Origin: Bacteroidia bacterium
Lineage (GTDB): Bacteria; Bacteroidota; Bacteroidia; Bacteroidales; CAJPTX01
DNA length: 18,939 nt
Assembly (NCBI GenBank): GCA_905373665.1
Contig: CAJPTV010000033.1
Span: forward strand, 1-18,939
Reading direction: 5' to 3'
Below the pieces are notes generated by a model. That model saw only the letters and a program-made list of their open reading frames with translations, was not told the origin of the DNA and ran no database searches. Positions 1 to 8,958 of this stretch are shown one piece after another. A program made the position numbers and the translations under genes. Position 1 is the first letter of the stretch; each line of letters starts with the position of its first letter.

Positions 1-47
1 CGCCCGTCCGGCGTGAGGACCCCGCAACATTCGTTAACGTATTTGCG

Positions 48-55
48 TACCTTTG
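48..55 (+). promoter_or_regulatory. Bacteroidota -7 promoter box (TACCTTTG) for the 1520-aa gene
   Basis: TACCTTTG matches the Bacteroidota primary-sigma -7 consensus TAnnTTTG. No good TTG is visible 19-21 bases upstream, so the -33 element is degenerate or absent. The expected start of transcription is about 5-7 bases downstream, which leaves a leader of only about 15 bases before the ATG at 77. Bases 1-47 hold nothing else I can recognise. Confidence 0.55.
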
Positions 56-76
56 CGTAGGTTTTTCGCTTGAGTG

Positions 77-3000
77 ATGAAGACACGTCGTACGCTATGG
101 AGCATCGCACTGGCCGCCGCGTTGCTGCTCCTATTGGGTTTCTACTTGTTGCGTGCTGCTGATGGCAGGAAGTTGCGCAGCTTCTCTGCCGATCCCGCAC
201 GCTTCCCCGAGGAGCTCTTTTCCCTCTTTCAAGATAGCAAAGTAGGGAAAAAAGAACAAGATGCCGAGGTGGCTACCTTTGCCAGTGTTTGGCTCGCGCC
301 CCGCGTCTCGGACTCGGCACGTCTGGAGGTGCTCGAGCTCAGCAACGTGATGCTGCGCACCGTGCGGCAAAATCCCGCCTATTTCGCTCAGTGGCATACC
401 ATCTTGGATCACTACCTGCGCGATTCGATCCGCTCCGTAGAATACCCCCTCCTCCTCAATATGCTCCGCCACGTGCTACAAATCCCGCGAAGTTCGCCCT
501 CGGAGCAGCTTCGTTATATCCAAGAGTTCTGGCACTTCCTACAAGAAGGGGAGCTGCGGCGTACGAACAACCATACGTGGCTCGTTGAGCCTGCACAACA
601 ACAGGTCTTTTTTGAACCTGAACTACACTACGAGTTCAAGGATGTAACCTTGGTCTGCCGACGCGAGAGCGATAGTATTGCCATAGAGAAGACCTCGGGC
701 ACTTACTACCCCCTGCGTTCGGAGTGGGTCGGGCGAGACGGCAAGGTCTATTGGACGCGCCATCAGTTTAAGCCCGCGAACGTCAACGCCACGCTGTTTA
801 ATTACAAACTGCAAACGACGGAGAGCTCCTACGTTGCCGATTCGGTGCTCTTTTGGAACAACGACTACCTCGTCACCCCCATCAAGGGGCAGTTTCGCGA
901 CGCGCTCACACGCACTACGGACAAGCACGAGTTGCAGTATCCGCAGTTCTTTTCTTATCAAAAACGTCTCAAGTTCAAGAACTTGATTGAGGGGGTGAGC
1001 TTCATCGGCGGTTGTGAGATGCTCGGGGCGCGCCTCATCGGTGTGGGGACGTACGAAGAGCCGATTATCTTCTCTCTGAAGCGTAAAGGGAAGCCCTTCT
1101 TGTCGGTTCAGACTGAGAGAATGGCTTTTAGCCGCGAGTTCATGGGGTCGAACTACGCACAGGTGACGATCCATATCGGGCAAGACAGCCTCTACCACCG
1201 CGGTCTACGCTTCGTCTATAGCGATGAGCAGAAGCAGTTGCGTCTCATGCCCTCGGAGCTTATCGTGACGCAGTCGCCTATCTACAGCTCCTTCCACCGA
1301 ATGTCCATGCACTTTGAGGAACTGACATGGAAGGTGGGGGATGATAAGATGATTTTCGGGCCTAAGCTGGGCTCTAATGTAGCGAACGCCGCCTTCGAAT
1401 CTAACAACTATTTCAATATCGACGAGTTTGACGAACGGATGGGGCGTGAGGACTCTCACCCTATCCTCGATATCGCTAATTTCACACAAAAGATTCAGAA
1501 CCGTACGTTTCAGGTGGCTGACTATGCCAAGGCGCTTGGCTACTCCTACGAGCAGATATCGCACCTGCTGATGTACCTCGCCACGGAGGGCTTCTTACTC
1601 TACGACGTGGGGCGTGCGCGGGTGACGATCCTGCAGAAGCTCTATGACCAGATTTTGGCGCGTGCCGGGAAGATAGACTATGATGTCATCCGCTTCTCAT
1701 CGAGCGTGGGAAAGAACCGAGCCAACGCGGTGCTCGACCTCAATTCCTCGGAACTCGACGTCTACAGTGTCTCGCACATTGCGGTGAGTGACTCGCAAAA
1801 CGTGAATATCGAGCCCCGCGGACGCTTTGTCAAACTCGGGCGTAACCGCTCTATACAGTTTGATGGTAAGGTCGACGTCGGCATGTTTACCTTCATCGGC
1901 AAGGGGATGAAGTTCAACTACGAGGACTACACCATTGACCTCAAGGAGGTTGACTCCGCGCAGATGCACTACCAGAATAATCAGAAAGCGGCAGGTCTCG
2001 ACGGTAAGCGTATCCGCGATTCGGTCGCCTCCTACCTCCGACGCCTCTCAGGGAAGGTGCACATAGACCACCCAGACAATAAGTCTGGGCTAGTCCATAA
2101 CCCCGAGTACCCTACTTTTGAGTCTACGAAACCCTCCTTCGTCTACTACGACGACAAGAATATATGCAAAGGGGTCTACGATCGTAAGAAGTTCTATTTT
2201 GAGATACCGCCCTTTATCTTCAAGAACCTCAATAACTTCGAGCCTGAAGATCTGGTCTTTGGCGGGACGCTGGTAAGCGACAACATCTTTGCCCCTTTCC
2301 AAGACACGCTCCGCTTGCGCCCAGACGCTTCGCTGGGGTTTGTACACCCGACGCCCCCCGAGGGGATGGCAGTCTATTCGGGGAAAGGACGCTTTTTTAA
2401 CAATATTGACCTGAGTAACAAGGGGCTCAAAGGCGACGGTAAGCTGAAGTACCTGACCTCGCTGTCTACTTCCAAGCTCTTCAACTTCTTCCCAGACTCG
2501 ACCACGGCCATGACCTCCGCCTTTGATATTACGCGCCTTGACGGAGGGATCGGCTTCCCCGATACGCACGGTAACGAGCACCCGATTCGCTGGTTCCCGC
2601 GCAAGGATATCTTTTGGGCTTACGAGGGCACCTCGCCGTACAATATGTATGAGCGGCAGTCTGACTTTAGAGGCACGTACACCCTTCAACCTGTGGGACT
2701 TACAGGGGACGGTATCGTGGATATGAAGAAAGCCAACATGACCTCGAAGTTCTTCCAGTTCGACTCCTACAAGTGGCAGGCCGACACCATGGCCGTAAAC
2801 TTCTACGTGCCAGGCAATACGACCCTTAAGGCCTTTGTGTCGAAATTCCTCTCTGGGCGTATCAACTACAATACTCGGATGGGGGACTTCTGGCGTATCA
2901 ATGCCTCTATCTTCGGGACGCTCGATGCGTTGAGATACGACGCGCATGCCGACCGCCTCGTCTGGCCGATGGATCTCGACCAGCTGCGCTTCAAGACTCA

Positions 3001-4639
3001 AACGCGGCAAAATGCCGTGGCTACGGGGCGTTTCCGCCCGTCGCGGATGCTTGACAAAGACACGATCCCCATTGGGAGTATCTTCTACTCGGTGGCGCAG
3101 TACGAAGATTCGCTCTATTTCATGTCGCGGTATGCGACCTATCACCTGCGCAGTCCGAGACTGGAGGCCGATACGGTGCCATACGTGCTGGTGGCAGACG
3201 CTATTACCTATCCCGATAAAGGGAAGGTCGCTATAGAGGATGAGCTGCGAATGTTGCCCTTTGAGAATGCTCGTTTGGAGACCAACGTCACGGAGCGCTA
3301 CCATCACGTCTACGATGCTTCGCTTACGATCCGCGGGCGTTATCGCTATGCAGGAAAGGGCTTTATTGACTACATCGACGAACGAGACTCGGCCGAGCAG
3401 ATTAAGCTCGACTCTATCTACATCACCCCGCCCCACGAGGGGAATGCGACCCAAGCGTACGGGTTTGTCACCGTGGACCATAACTTTAAGCTCAGCCCGC
3501 GCTTCCACTATGAGGGGAAGGTCACGCTCGATGCGAATGAGCCTTACTTCCTCTTCCAGGGGGGGGCACAGCCGCTCTACACCTGTAAGACGATGCGCCC
3601 CGAGCTGCTGAACTTTGCCGCACGTCTCAAACCCGATAGCTTGATGATACCGGTCGACTTCCCACAACGTGACCTCAATAACGAATGGCTCGCCTCGGGG
3701 GTGGTCATCTCCAATGACTCGACGCACCTCTATCGGAGCTTCGTAAGCCGCCGTTTCCGTCCCCTTGACCGAGACTTGGTGCGTCCGAAGGGCTTCTTAA
3801 CCTTCAACAATCAGCGGGGACGTTTCATCATGGCAGACTCGGTGCTCTTTGTCAATACAGACACCGTGGCACAACGCCTAGAGCTCGACCCGCAGGAGTG
3901 TCGTCTCTTTACCGAGGGGGATATCCGTATGCCGTTTGAGCTGAATCGGGTGGGTACGAAGCTCACGGGACGGATGCAGTACGATGAGCAGGACACTATC
4001 AACTCCCTCCGAGGCTTCCTCGACCTTAAGTTCCACTTCTCGAAGGAGGCGATGTTGTTCCTTGTCCAAGTGCTCATGCAGAACCCAGACCTCGACCCCG
4101 TAGAGGAGCGTCTCGAGAGTTACAAGTATGGCTTGCGCGCACGTTTACCCTATCCGCTCTACTCGCGCGTGGCGGATCAGATAGACCTGTTTGGTACGGT
4201 GAAAGACCCGCTGCCCCAACTCGACGCTACCATCTCGCTCAGCGACGTTACGCTGCGTTGGGATCAGGATAACTACTCCTACGTCTCTGTCGGGCGCTTG
4301 GGGATTGGTACGCTCATGGGCGAGCGAATCAACAAGAAGGTGAACGGTTACATCGAATTCATCAAGCGTAACGCAGGAGACCGAATGGTGCTTTACCTTG
4401 AGCCTGCCCCAGGGGTGCATTACACGTTTAACTATTTCGGTTTCACGATGTACACCACTTCGTCAAACCAAGAGTATATGAAGCTCATCAAGAAGACCCC
4501 GAAACGCAAACGTAAGCAGAAAGCGGTGGGCGATAAGAAGGCTTTCGTCTACCAGCGTGGTACGTCGCGCGAGACCGTACAAGCGCAACAACGTTACCGC
4601 GAGCTGCAACGCAAGGAAGAGCAACAGCGGCAGCAGTAG
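77..4639 (+). CDS. Large membrane-anchored beta-rich protein, unknown function (possible OstA/AsmA-like envelope protein)
   Basis: About 1520 aa. I do not recognise a named family. A GTG at 74 directly precedes the ATG at 77; I take the ATG because a basic MKTRR stretch then leads into one hydrophobic segment (residues about 7-27), which works as an uncleaved signal anchor. The rest should lie outside the cytoplasm. Most of it shows short alternating strands, with recurring phrases such as 'ADSVLF' (near residues 255 and 1255) and 'FDGKVDVGMFTFIGKGMKF' (near residue 600). These resemble the beta-taco or OstA-type repeats of envelope lipid-transport proteins, but that is inference only. Residues about 475-525 are different: helical, and shaped like a winged helix. 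The C-terminus ends in a basic, Gln-rich tail. The gene has its own promoter, and rlmH follows 129 bases later. The very long intact frame with uniform codon use makes the CDS certain; the function is unknown. Confidence 0.9.
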   Translation: MKTRRTLWSIALAAALLLLLGFYLLRAADGRKLRSFSADPARFPEELFSLFQDSKVGKKEQDAEVATFASVWLAPRVSDSARLEVLELSNVMLRTVRQNPAYFAQWHTILDHYLRDSIRSVEYPLLLNMLRHVLQIPRSSPSEQLRYIQEFWHFLQEGELRRTNNHTWLVEPAQQQVFFEPELHYEFKDVTLVCRRESDSIAIEKTSGTYYPLRSEWVGRDGKVYWTRHQFKPANVNATLFNYKLQTTESSYVADSVLFWNNDYLVTPIKGQFRDALTRTTDKHELQYPQFFSYQKRLKFKNLIEGVSFIGGCEMLGARLIGVGTYEEPIIFSLKRKGKPFLSVQTERMAFSREFMGSNYAQVTIHIGQDSLYHRGLRFVYSDEQKQLRLMPSELIVTQSPIYSSFHRMSMHFEELTWKVGDDKMIFGPKLGSNVANAAFESNNYFNIDEFDERMGREDSHPILDIANFTQKIQNRTFQVADYAKALGYSYEQISHLLMYLATEGFLLYDVGRARVTILQKLYDQILARAGKIDYDVIRFSSSVGKNRANAVLDLNSSELDVYSVSHIAVSDSQNVNIEPRGRFVKLGRNRSIQFDGKVDVGMFTFIGKGMKFNYEDYTIDLKEVDSAQMHYQNNQKAAGLDGKRIRDSVASYLRRLSGKVHIDHPDNKSGLVHNPEYPTFESTKPSFVYYDDKNICKGVYDRKKFYFEIPPFIFKNLNNFEPEDLVFGGTLVSDNIFAPFQDTLRLRPDASLGFVHPTPPEGMAVYSGKGRFFNNIDLSNKGLKGDGKLKYLTSLSTSKLFNFFPDSTTAMTSAFDITRLDGGIGFPDTHGNEHPIRWFPRKDIFWAYEGTSPYNMYERQSDFRGTYTLQPVGLTGDGIVDMKKANMTSKFFQFDSYKWQADTMAVNFYVPGNTTLKAFVSKFLSGRINYNTRMGDFWRINASIFGTLDALRYDAHADRLVWPMDLDQLRFKTQTRQNAVATGRFRPSRMLDKDTIPIGSIFYSVAQYEDSLYFMSRYATYHLRSPRLEADTVPYVLVADAITYPDKGKVAIEDELRMLPFENARLETNVTERYHHVYDASLTIRGRYRYAGKGFIDYIDERDSAEQIKLDSIYITPPHEGNATQAYGFVTVDHNFKLSPRFHYEGKVTLDANEPYFLFQGGAQPLYTCKTMRPELLNFAARLKPDSLMIPVDFPQRDLNNEWLASGVVISNDSTHLYRSFVSRRFRPLDRDLVRPKGFLTFNNQRGRFIMADSVLFVNTDTVAQRLELDPQECRLFTEGDIRMPFELNRVGTKLTGRMQYDEQDTINSLRGFLDLKFHFSKEAMLFLVQVLMQNPDLDPVEERLESYKYGLRARLPYPLYSRVADQIDLFGTVKDPLPQLDATISLSDVTLRWDQDNYSYVSVGRLGIGTLMGERINKKVNGYIEFIKRNAGDRMVLYLEPAPGVHYTFNYFGFTMYTTSSNQEYMKLIKKTPKRKRKQKAVGDKKAFVYQRGTSRETVQAQQRYRELQRKEEQQRQQ

Positions 4640-4752
4640 AGAGGGGACTATACTCCCACACAAGAGCGTGCTCTGGCGCGGGGAGGCGTAGCAGCAGCGG
4701 CGTCTATAGCGGCGGAGGTGTGGGGGGCGTGTGGCACATTGCGCCTTTTTTC

Positions 4753-4760
4753 TATCTTTG
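4753..4760 (+). promoter_or_regulatory. -7 promoter box (TATCTTTG) for rlmH
   Basis: TATCTTTG fits TAnnTTTG. It ends only 8 bases before the rlmH ATG at 4769, so transcription would begin within a few bases of the start codon. No convincing -33 TTG is seen at 19-21 bases. The box supports the start at 4769 over any upstream in-frame start, because an upstream start would lie before the promoter. Confidence 0.55.
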
Positions 4761-4768
4761 TTCTTACA

Positions 4769-5245
4769 ATGTTGAAGGTAGACCTCGTTCTGATCGGACG
4801 CACCAGCATTCCCTACCTCGAGGCGGGAATCAAGGACTACACCGCACGAATCGGGCATTATTGCCGTTTTGCCGTGCGGGAGCTCCCGAGTGTGAAAAAC
4901 GGGGGAAGTCTATCGTCAGAGGAGCTCTCGCGGCGCGAAGGGGCGCTCTTCCTTGCTATTCTTGCCGAGTATGACCGCGTCCTCCTGCTCGATGAGCATG
5001 GAAAGGAGTATACCTCGCGCGCCCTCGCCACGCAGCTAGAAGCAATGACTGTACAAGGGGCATCGAAGATCGCCTTTGTGATTGGGGGGGCTTACGGATT
5101 TGCACCCGCGGTAAGGGAGAAATATCCCCTTCAGCTTTCTCTTTCGCAACTCACCTTTTCGCACCAATTGGTACGGCTTATTTTCCTCGAGCAGCTCTAC
5201 AGGGTCTTTACCATCTTGCGAGGCGAGCCCTACCACCATGACTAA
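4769..5245 (+). CDS. rlmH: 23S rRNA (pseudouridine-1915 N3)-methyltransferase RlmH
   Basis: 158 aa, close to the 155 aa of the E. coli enzyme. RlmH is a SPOUT (trefoil-knot) methyltransferase that uses S-adenosylmethionine to methylate pseudouridine 1915 in helix 69 of 23S rRNA on assembled 70S ribosomes. Family marks are clear: LLDEHGKEYTS in the middle, the SAM-binding glycine-rich IAFVIGGAYGF, and the family's diagnostic C-terminus LTFSHQLVRLIFLEQLYR running to a terminal RGEPYHHD. The frame is open upstream to 4718, but the family N-terminus (LKVDLVLIGRT) begins at the ATG at 4769, which also lies just after a -7 box. The last 8 bases overlap the start of the histidine kinase gene, so the two are probably translationally coupled. 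The identification is secure. Confidence 0.96.
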   Translation: MLKVDLVLIGRTSIPYLEAGIKDYTARIGHYCRFAVRELPSVKNGGSLSSEELSRREGALFLAILAEYDRVLLLDEHGKEYTSRALATQLEAMTVQGASKIAFVIGGAYGFAPAVREKYPLQLSLSQLTFSHQLVRLIFLEQLYRVFTILRGEPYHHD

Positions 5246-8200
5246 TCCCACCGCCACCCCCACGTCTGCTGCGCCCCGTAAACGGCGTACGCCGCTTCAG
5301 AAGCGGATGCTTATTTGGCGGAGCACGTGGACGCTCTTTTTCTTGTTAGGGCTTATTCTCTTTATGCGAGGCTATAAGTCGCGGCAGTATAAAGAGAGCC
5401 CTACGGGTGAGGAGCGTGCCCGCTCGCTTACCGAACGTTTTTATAAAGTGGTGGGGCAGCGCATGGAAAAGGGACATGCGTTGGCAGAGAGGGTATGTCG
5501 TTACGAGGGGGATCTCCGCAGTTCGTATTTCTTTGAGTTTTGCGAGCAAGAGATTGTGACGCCGCTTCACGACGAGCACCTCGAGCTTTTGGTCGCAAAG
5601 CAAGATAGCGTCGTCCTCTGGACCTTCCGCTACGGTAAGACGACCTGGGCACAACTTCAGCACCTCGGGCAAGGCTATATCCACCTCTACGGACATTGGT
5701 ACTACGCACGGCACTATGACATTGGGGCTTATCGAGCTTACGTGCTGGTGAATATACGGAGTGATTACTCGGTGCAGAACCAGTATCTTACCCAGACATG
5801 GGATCCCTCCCTCTCTTTCCTTTTTAGCGAGCGCGTCCCTGTTCTCGAGGCGGAGTGTCCCAACCTGTTTAACCACCCAGAACTCATAGAGCGCTCGTGG
5901 AGCGACAACCGTATCTCGGTCGGCTTCCTGCTTCTTTTCCTTGCGCTGTTGACTTTCTCTTTTCTTTTGCCTCCGCGCCATCGTATGCTATGGTCGGTGC
6001 TGGGGTCTATGCTCGCGTTGGGGCTTCATTGGCTTTGTAAGAGCAACGGATGGTTAAATGGGGAGTTTGGGGACTTCTTTACGCCGAACCTCTTTGCCGT
6101 CTCTTCATGGATTTCCTCCTTTGGCGACCTCTTTTACTATTCTCTGTTTTGCCTAGGCGTGGTGGTTCAGATGCGACGCATTACACCCCTTGAGGAGCTC
6201 TCGGCGCCTAGTGGTGAGCGTTCTATCGCTTTTGCGGTGGCGTGGCTCATGGGGACGGTCTACTTAATCCAATCGTTGACGGCGCTCTCTTACCAAGTGG
6301 TGATCAATTCGACCATCACGCTCACCCCGTATAGTTTTGCCAATATGTCGCCATACGCGCTGAGTGTCTATTTCAGCTTGGCGGTCTTGGGCGTGTGTAC
6401 GGCAGCAGCGAGCATTATTTTAGCTCGTCTGACCAATCACCTCCCCCTTTGGGCGAAGTTGTCCATTGTTCTAATAATCATCTTGTTGAACTACGTCATT
6501 CTTCGCTACCACTATCAGATGGAGAACGTGGGGTATGCCCTTGTGTTTGGGAGCGGGGGGCTGATCATCGTGGCAAGCCTCCACTGGCGGCGAGACTTTA
6601 CCCTCTTTACGGGCTATTACAGCATTCTGGCTGTCCTGTGTGCGATAGTGGTCTGTTTGCTACTCGATTTTACGGAAGAAAAGAAGGACGCCGCGGTGAG
6701 GAACTACATTGCGGAGTCGCTCAGTAATGAGCGAGACCTTACCCTAGAGTTCCTTTTTACGGACCTTACCGCGAAGATTAAGAATGACTCGACCCTCCGT
6801 GCCCTTGTCAATGCTCCAGAGCCTGACATTGATGCGCTCAACGCCTACTTCCGTCATCGCTTCTATCGCGATTATTTGTTGGAGTATGACATACAGTTGA
6901 CGTTCTGTTATCCAGAGACGGACATCCTCATCGACAAGAAAGAGATAGAGAACTGTCAATCCTTTTTCTCGCGCATGATTTACAGGCACGGCGAGCTCCT
7001 GAACGGGACGAACTTCTACTATCTTGCCAATAAGAACGGGCGCATTAGTTACCTCGGGCTTTTTGCTTTTAGCGACCCGCAACACCACCACCGCTCGACC
7101 CTCTACATCGAGTTTGACTCGAAGTTACCGCACTACTATTGGGGCTACCCAGAGCTCCTCGTTGACAAAAAGTACGCGCGTTATACGACCCCGCTCGGGG
7201 TCTCCTCCGCACTCTACCAAGACAACCAACTGATGTCGCAGACGGGGGACTACCATTACCCCGTGCAGCTCTTGCCAGACCTCTTTTCGATTAAGACGGA
7301 CGAGACGCGCCTGTTTGACAAATTCGGTTACTCGCACTTCGTACGAAGGCTTAACGACCATACGGTAGCGATTGTCTCCAAGCCCTTGCTCAAGTCGGTT
7401 GAGTTCTTTGGTGGGTTGGCTTATATCGGTCTGGTCTTTATTGTGGTCTTCAATCTTGTGTTGTTGCCTTTGAAGGTGCTCAGTATCCACTCCTTCTTCA
7501 TTTATGGTTTGGCGGGGCGTATTCAGCGCTTGATTCTCTACATGATGCTCTTTTATATCCCCCTGAGCTTCATCAGTATACAGTACATCTTACGCACGAG
7601 TCTGCGCTCCGACTCTGAGCGACACCTCCGCGACAAAATAGCGATAGTGCTCAATGAGTTGGAAAATGCGCCTGAGGTCTTTCCCGCGCTCCTGCAAGAC
7701 AGTCTGTTTGCCAATCGGGCGCTTACCACTCTCTCGAATAACCACTATTGTGATATCAATCTGTATGATACGAAGGGGTGGCTCGTGGGGAGTTCGCGCG
7801 CAGCGATTTTCCGTCAGCAGTTTCTGGGGCGTCGCATTCATGCAGGAGCTTGGAAGCGCCTGCATCATGAATATACCTCGCAGTTGGTGCAGGAGGAGTG
7901 TATCGGGGGGATGAACTACGTCTCTATCTACACCCCCATTTATCGCGGAGGGGAGCGATTGGCTTATCTCAATGTGCCCTATTTCCGCAATCCGTTGGTT
8001 GAGCAACATGAGTATATTCACTTGGTAGCGCTCATCCTGAACACATTGCTCCTTTTCACCTGTGCGAAGGTCTTTGTGATGTTCCACTTCACGAACCGAA
8101 TCACGCGCCCGATCCGTGCCTTGCGGCAGGGGGTGGAGAGTGTCTCGCTGACCAATTCCAACTGCCCGCTGGTCTACAATGGGCGGAATGAGATCGGCGC

Positions 8201-8951
8201 GCTCGTGGCTGCCTATAACCGTATGCTTGTGCAAATCTCTGAGAGTGCGGAAAACTTAGCGAAGAACGAGCGCGAAAATGCATGGAAGGAGATGGCGCGT
8301 CAGATAGCCCACGACATCAAGAACCCCCTTACGCCAATGAAGCTCGGCTTACAACACCTTGTCTTGATGAAACGGCAGGGGCGTGAGGATTGGGACGAAC
8401 GCTTTAATATCTATGCGCAGACCCTCGAAGCGCAGATAGAGGCGCTCACACAGACCGCCGACACCTTCACGCGTTTTGCGACCCTTACCTCAGGGAATGC
8501 GGAGCGTACGGAGGTCGCGGAGGTCTTGCGTACCTCGCTCCTCCTCTTTGAAAGTCACCGAGAAATTGTATTTAACCACACTATTGCGCCGATAGAGGGA
8601 GCGGAGGTATATATTGACCCAACGAACCTACAGCGCGTGTTTAATAACCTATTTTCAAACGCTGTGCAGGCAATGCATGCCACCCCAGAAGCCAGGATTG
8701 ACGTGACGACGGCGCTCGAAGAAGGGTGGGTTTGTGTGAATGTGGCGGATAACGGGCCGGGGATTGAGCCTGCCGTCCAAGACAAGATTTTCAAAGTGAA
8801 CTTTACAACCAAGAGCACGGGGCTTGGGCTCGGGCTCGCGATCACGGCAAACATTGTACGGAGTGCGGGAGGGGAGATCGCTTTCCAGACGGAGCTCGGA
8901 CGTGGGACGACCTTCTCCATACGCCTGCCGCTTATGTACGCTAAAGCGTAG
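5238..8951 (+). CDS. NtrY-like multi-TM sensor histidine kinase
   Basis: 1237 aa. About 12 membrane helices are predicted by eye: one near residues 25-45, eight between 225 and 480, two near 721-747 and 765-786, and one at 927-950. They enclose three extracytoplasmic regions (about 50-224, 480-720 and 787-926). A HAMP-like linker follows at about 951-1003 (TNRITRPIRALRQGV, then NEIGALVAAYNRM). The kinase core is complete: the phosphoacceptor His1025 in ARQIAHDIKNPLTPMKL, the N-box around Asn1137-Asn1141, the G1 box DNGPGI at 1171, and the G2 box TGLGLGL at 1194-1200. The IAHDIKNPLTP wording is typical of NtrY/AtoS-like kinases, which phosphorylate NtrC-type regulators; no response regulator lies in this window. 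The ATG overlaps the rlmH stop by 8 bases. Its signal and partner are unknown. The length is well above NtrY proper (about 770 aa). Confidence 0.93.
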   Translation: MTNPTATPTSAAPRKRRTPLQKRMLIWRSTWTLFFLLGLILFMRGYKSRQYKESPTGEERARSLTERFYKVVGQRMEKGHALAERVCRYEGDLRSSYFFEFCEQEIVTPLHDEHLELLVAKQDSVVLWTFRYGKTTWAQLQHLGQGYIHLYGHWYYARHYDIGAYRAYVLVNIRSDYSVQNQYLTQTWDPSLSFLFSERVPVLEAECPNLFNHPELIERSWSDNRISVGFLLLFLALLTFSFLLPPRHRMLWSVLGSMLALGLHWLCKSNGWLNGEFGDFFTPNLFAVSSWISSFGDLFYYSLFCLGVVVQMRRITPLEELSAPSGERSIAFAVAWLMGTVYLIQSLTALSYQVVINSTITLTPYSFANMSPYALSVYFSLAVLGVCTAAASIILARLTNHLPLWAKLSIVLIIILLNYVILRYHYQMENVGYALVFGSGGLIIVASLHWRRDFTLFTGYYSILAVLCAIVVCLLLDFTEEKKDAAVRNYIAESLSNERDLTLEFLFTDLTAKIKNDSTLRALVNAPEPDIDALNAYFRHRFYRDYLLEYDIQLTFCYPETDILIDKKEIENCQSFFSRMIYRHGELLNGTNFYYLANKNGRISYLGLFAFSDPQHHHRSTLYIEFDSKLPHYYWGYPELLVDKKYARYTTPLGVSSALYQDNQLMSQTGDYHYPVQLLPDLFSIKTDETRLFDKFGYSHFVRRLNDHTVAIVSKPLLKSVEFFGGLAYIGLVFIVVFNLVLLPLKVLSIHSFFIYGLAGRIQRLILYMMLFYIPLSFISIQYILRTSLRSDSERHLRDKIAIVLNELENAPEVFPALLQDSLFANRALTTLSNNHYCDINLYDTKGWLVGSSRAAIFRQQFLGRRIHAGAWKRLHHEYTSQLVQEECIGGMNYVSIYTPIYRGGERLAYLNVPYFRNPLVEQHEYIHLVALILNTLLLFTCAKVFVMFHFTNRITRPIRALRQGVESVSLTNSNCPLVYNGRNEIGALVAAYNRMLVQISESAENLAKNERENAWKEMARQIAHDIKNPLTPMKLGLQHLVLMKRQGREDWDERFNIYAQTLEAQIEALTQTADTFTRFATLTSGNAERTEVAEVLRTSLLLFESHREIVFNHTIAPIEGAEVYIDPTNLQRVFNNLFSNAVQAMHATPEARIDVTTALEEGWVCVNVADNGPGIEPAVQDKIFKVNFTTKSTGLGLGLAITANIVRSAGGEIAFQTELGRGTTFSIRLPLMYAKA

Positions 8952-8958
8952 CGAGGGA

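Noticed and set aside
2090..3727. 545-codon open frame on the minus strand inside the 1520-aa gene
   Set aside because: It is antisense to a gene with a clear promoter, signal anchor and normal codon use. Its translation is rich in Arg, Val and His, as expected of a shadow frame, and has no recognisable domain.
4640..4768. Inverted repeat CCCACAC (4655-4661) with GTGTGGG (4718-4724), and AGAGCGTGCTCT near 4664-4675
   Set aside because: The first has a loop of more than 50 bases, and the second is a short palindrome with a 2-base loop. There is no U-tract. I found no convincing terminator or regulatory site here beyond the -7 box.
4718..4768. Extended N-terminus for rlmH from an upstream in-frame start
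   Set aside because: The extra 17 residues have no family counterpart and would lie upstream of the -7 box; the start at 4769 fits the family.
8824..8958. Extended N-terminus for folK reaching into the kinase gene
   Set aside because: The extension overlaps the conserved G2 box of the kinase in another frame and adds Arg/Ser-rich text absent from the HPPK family.
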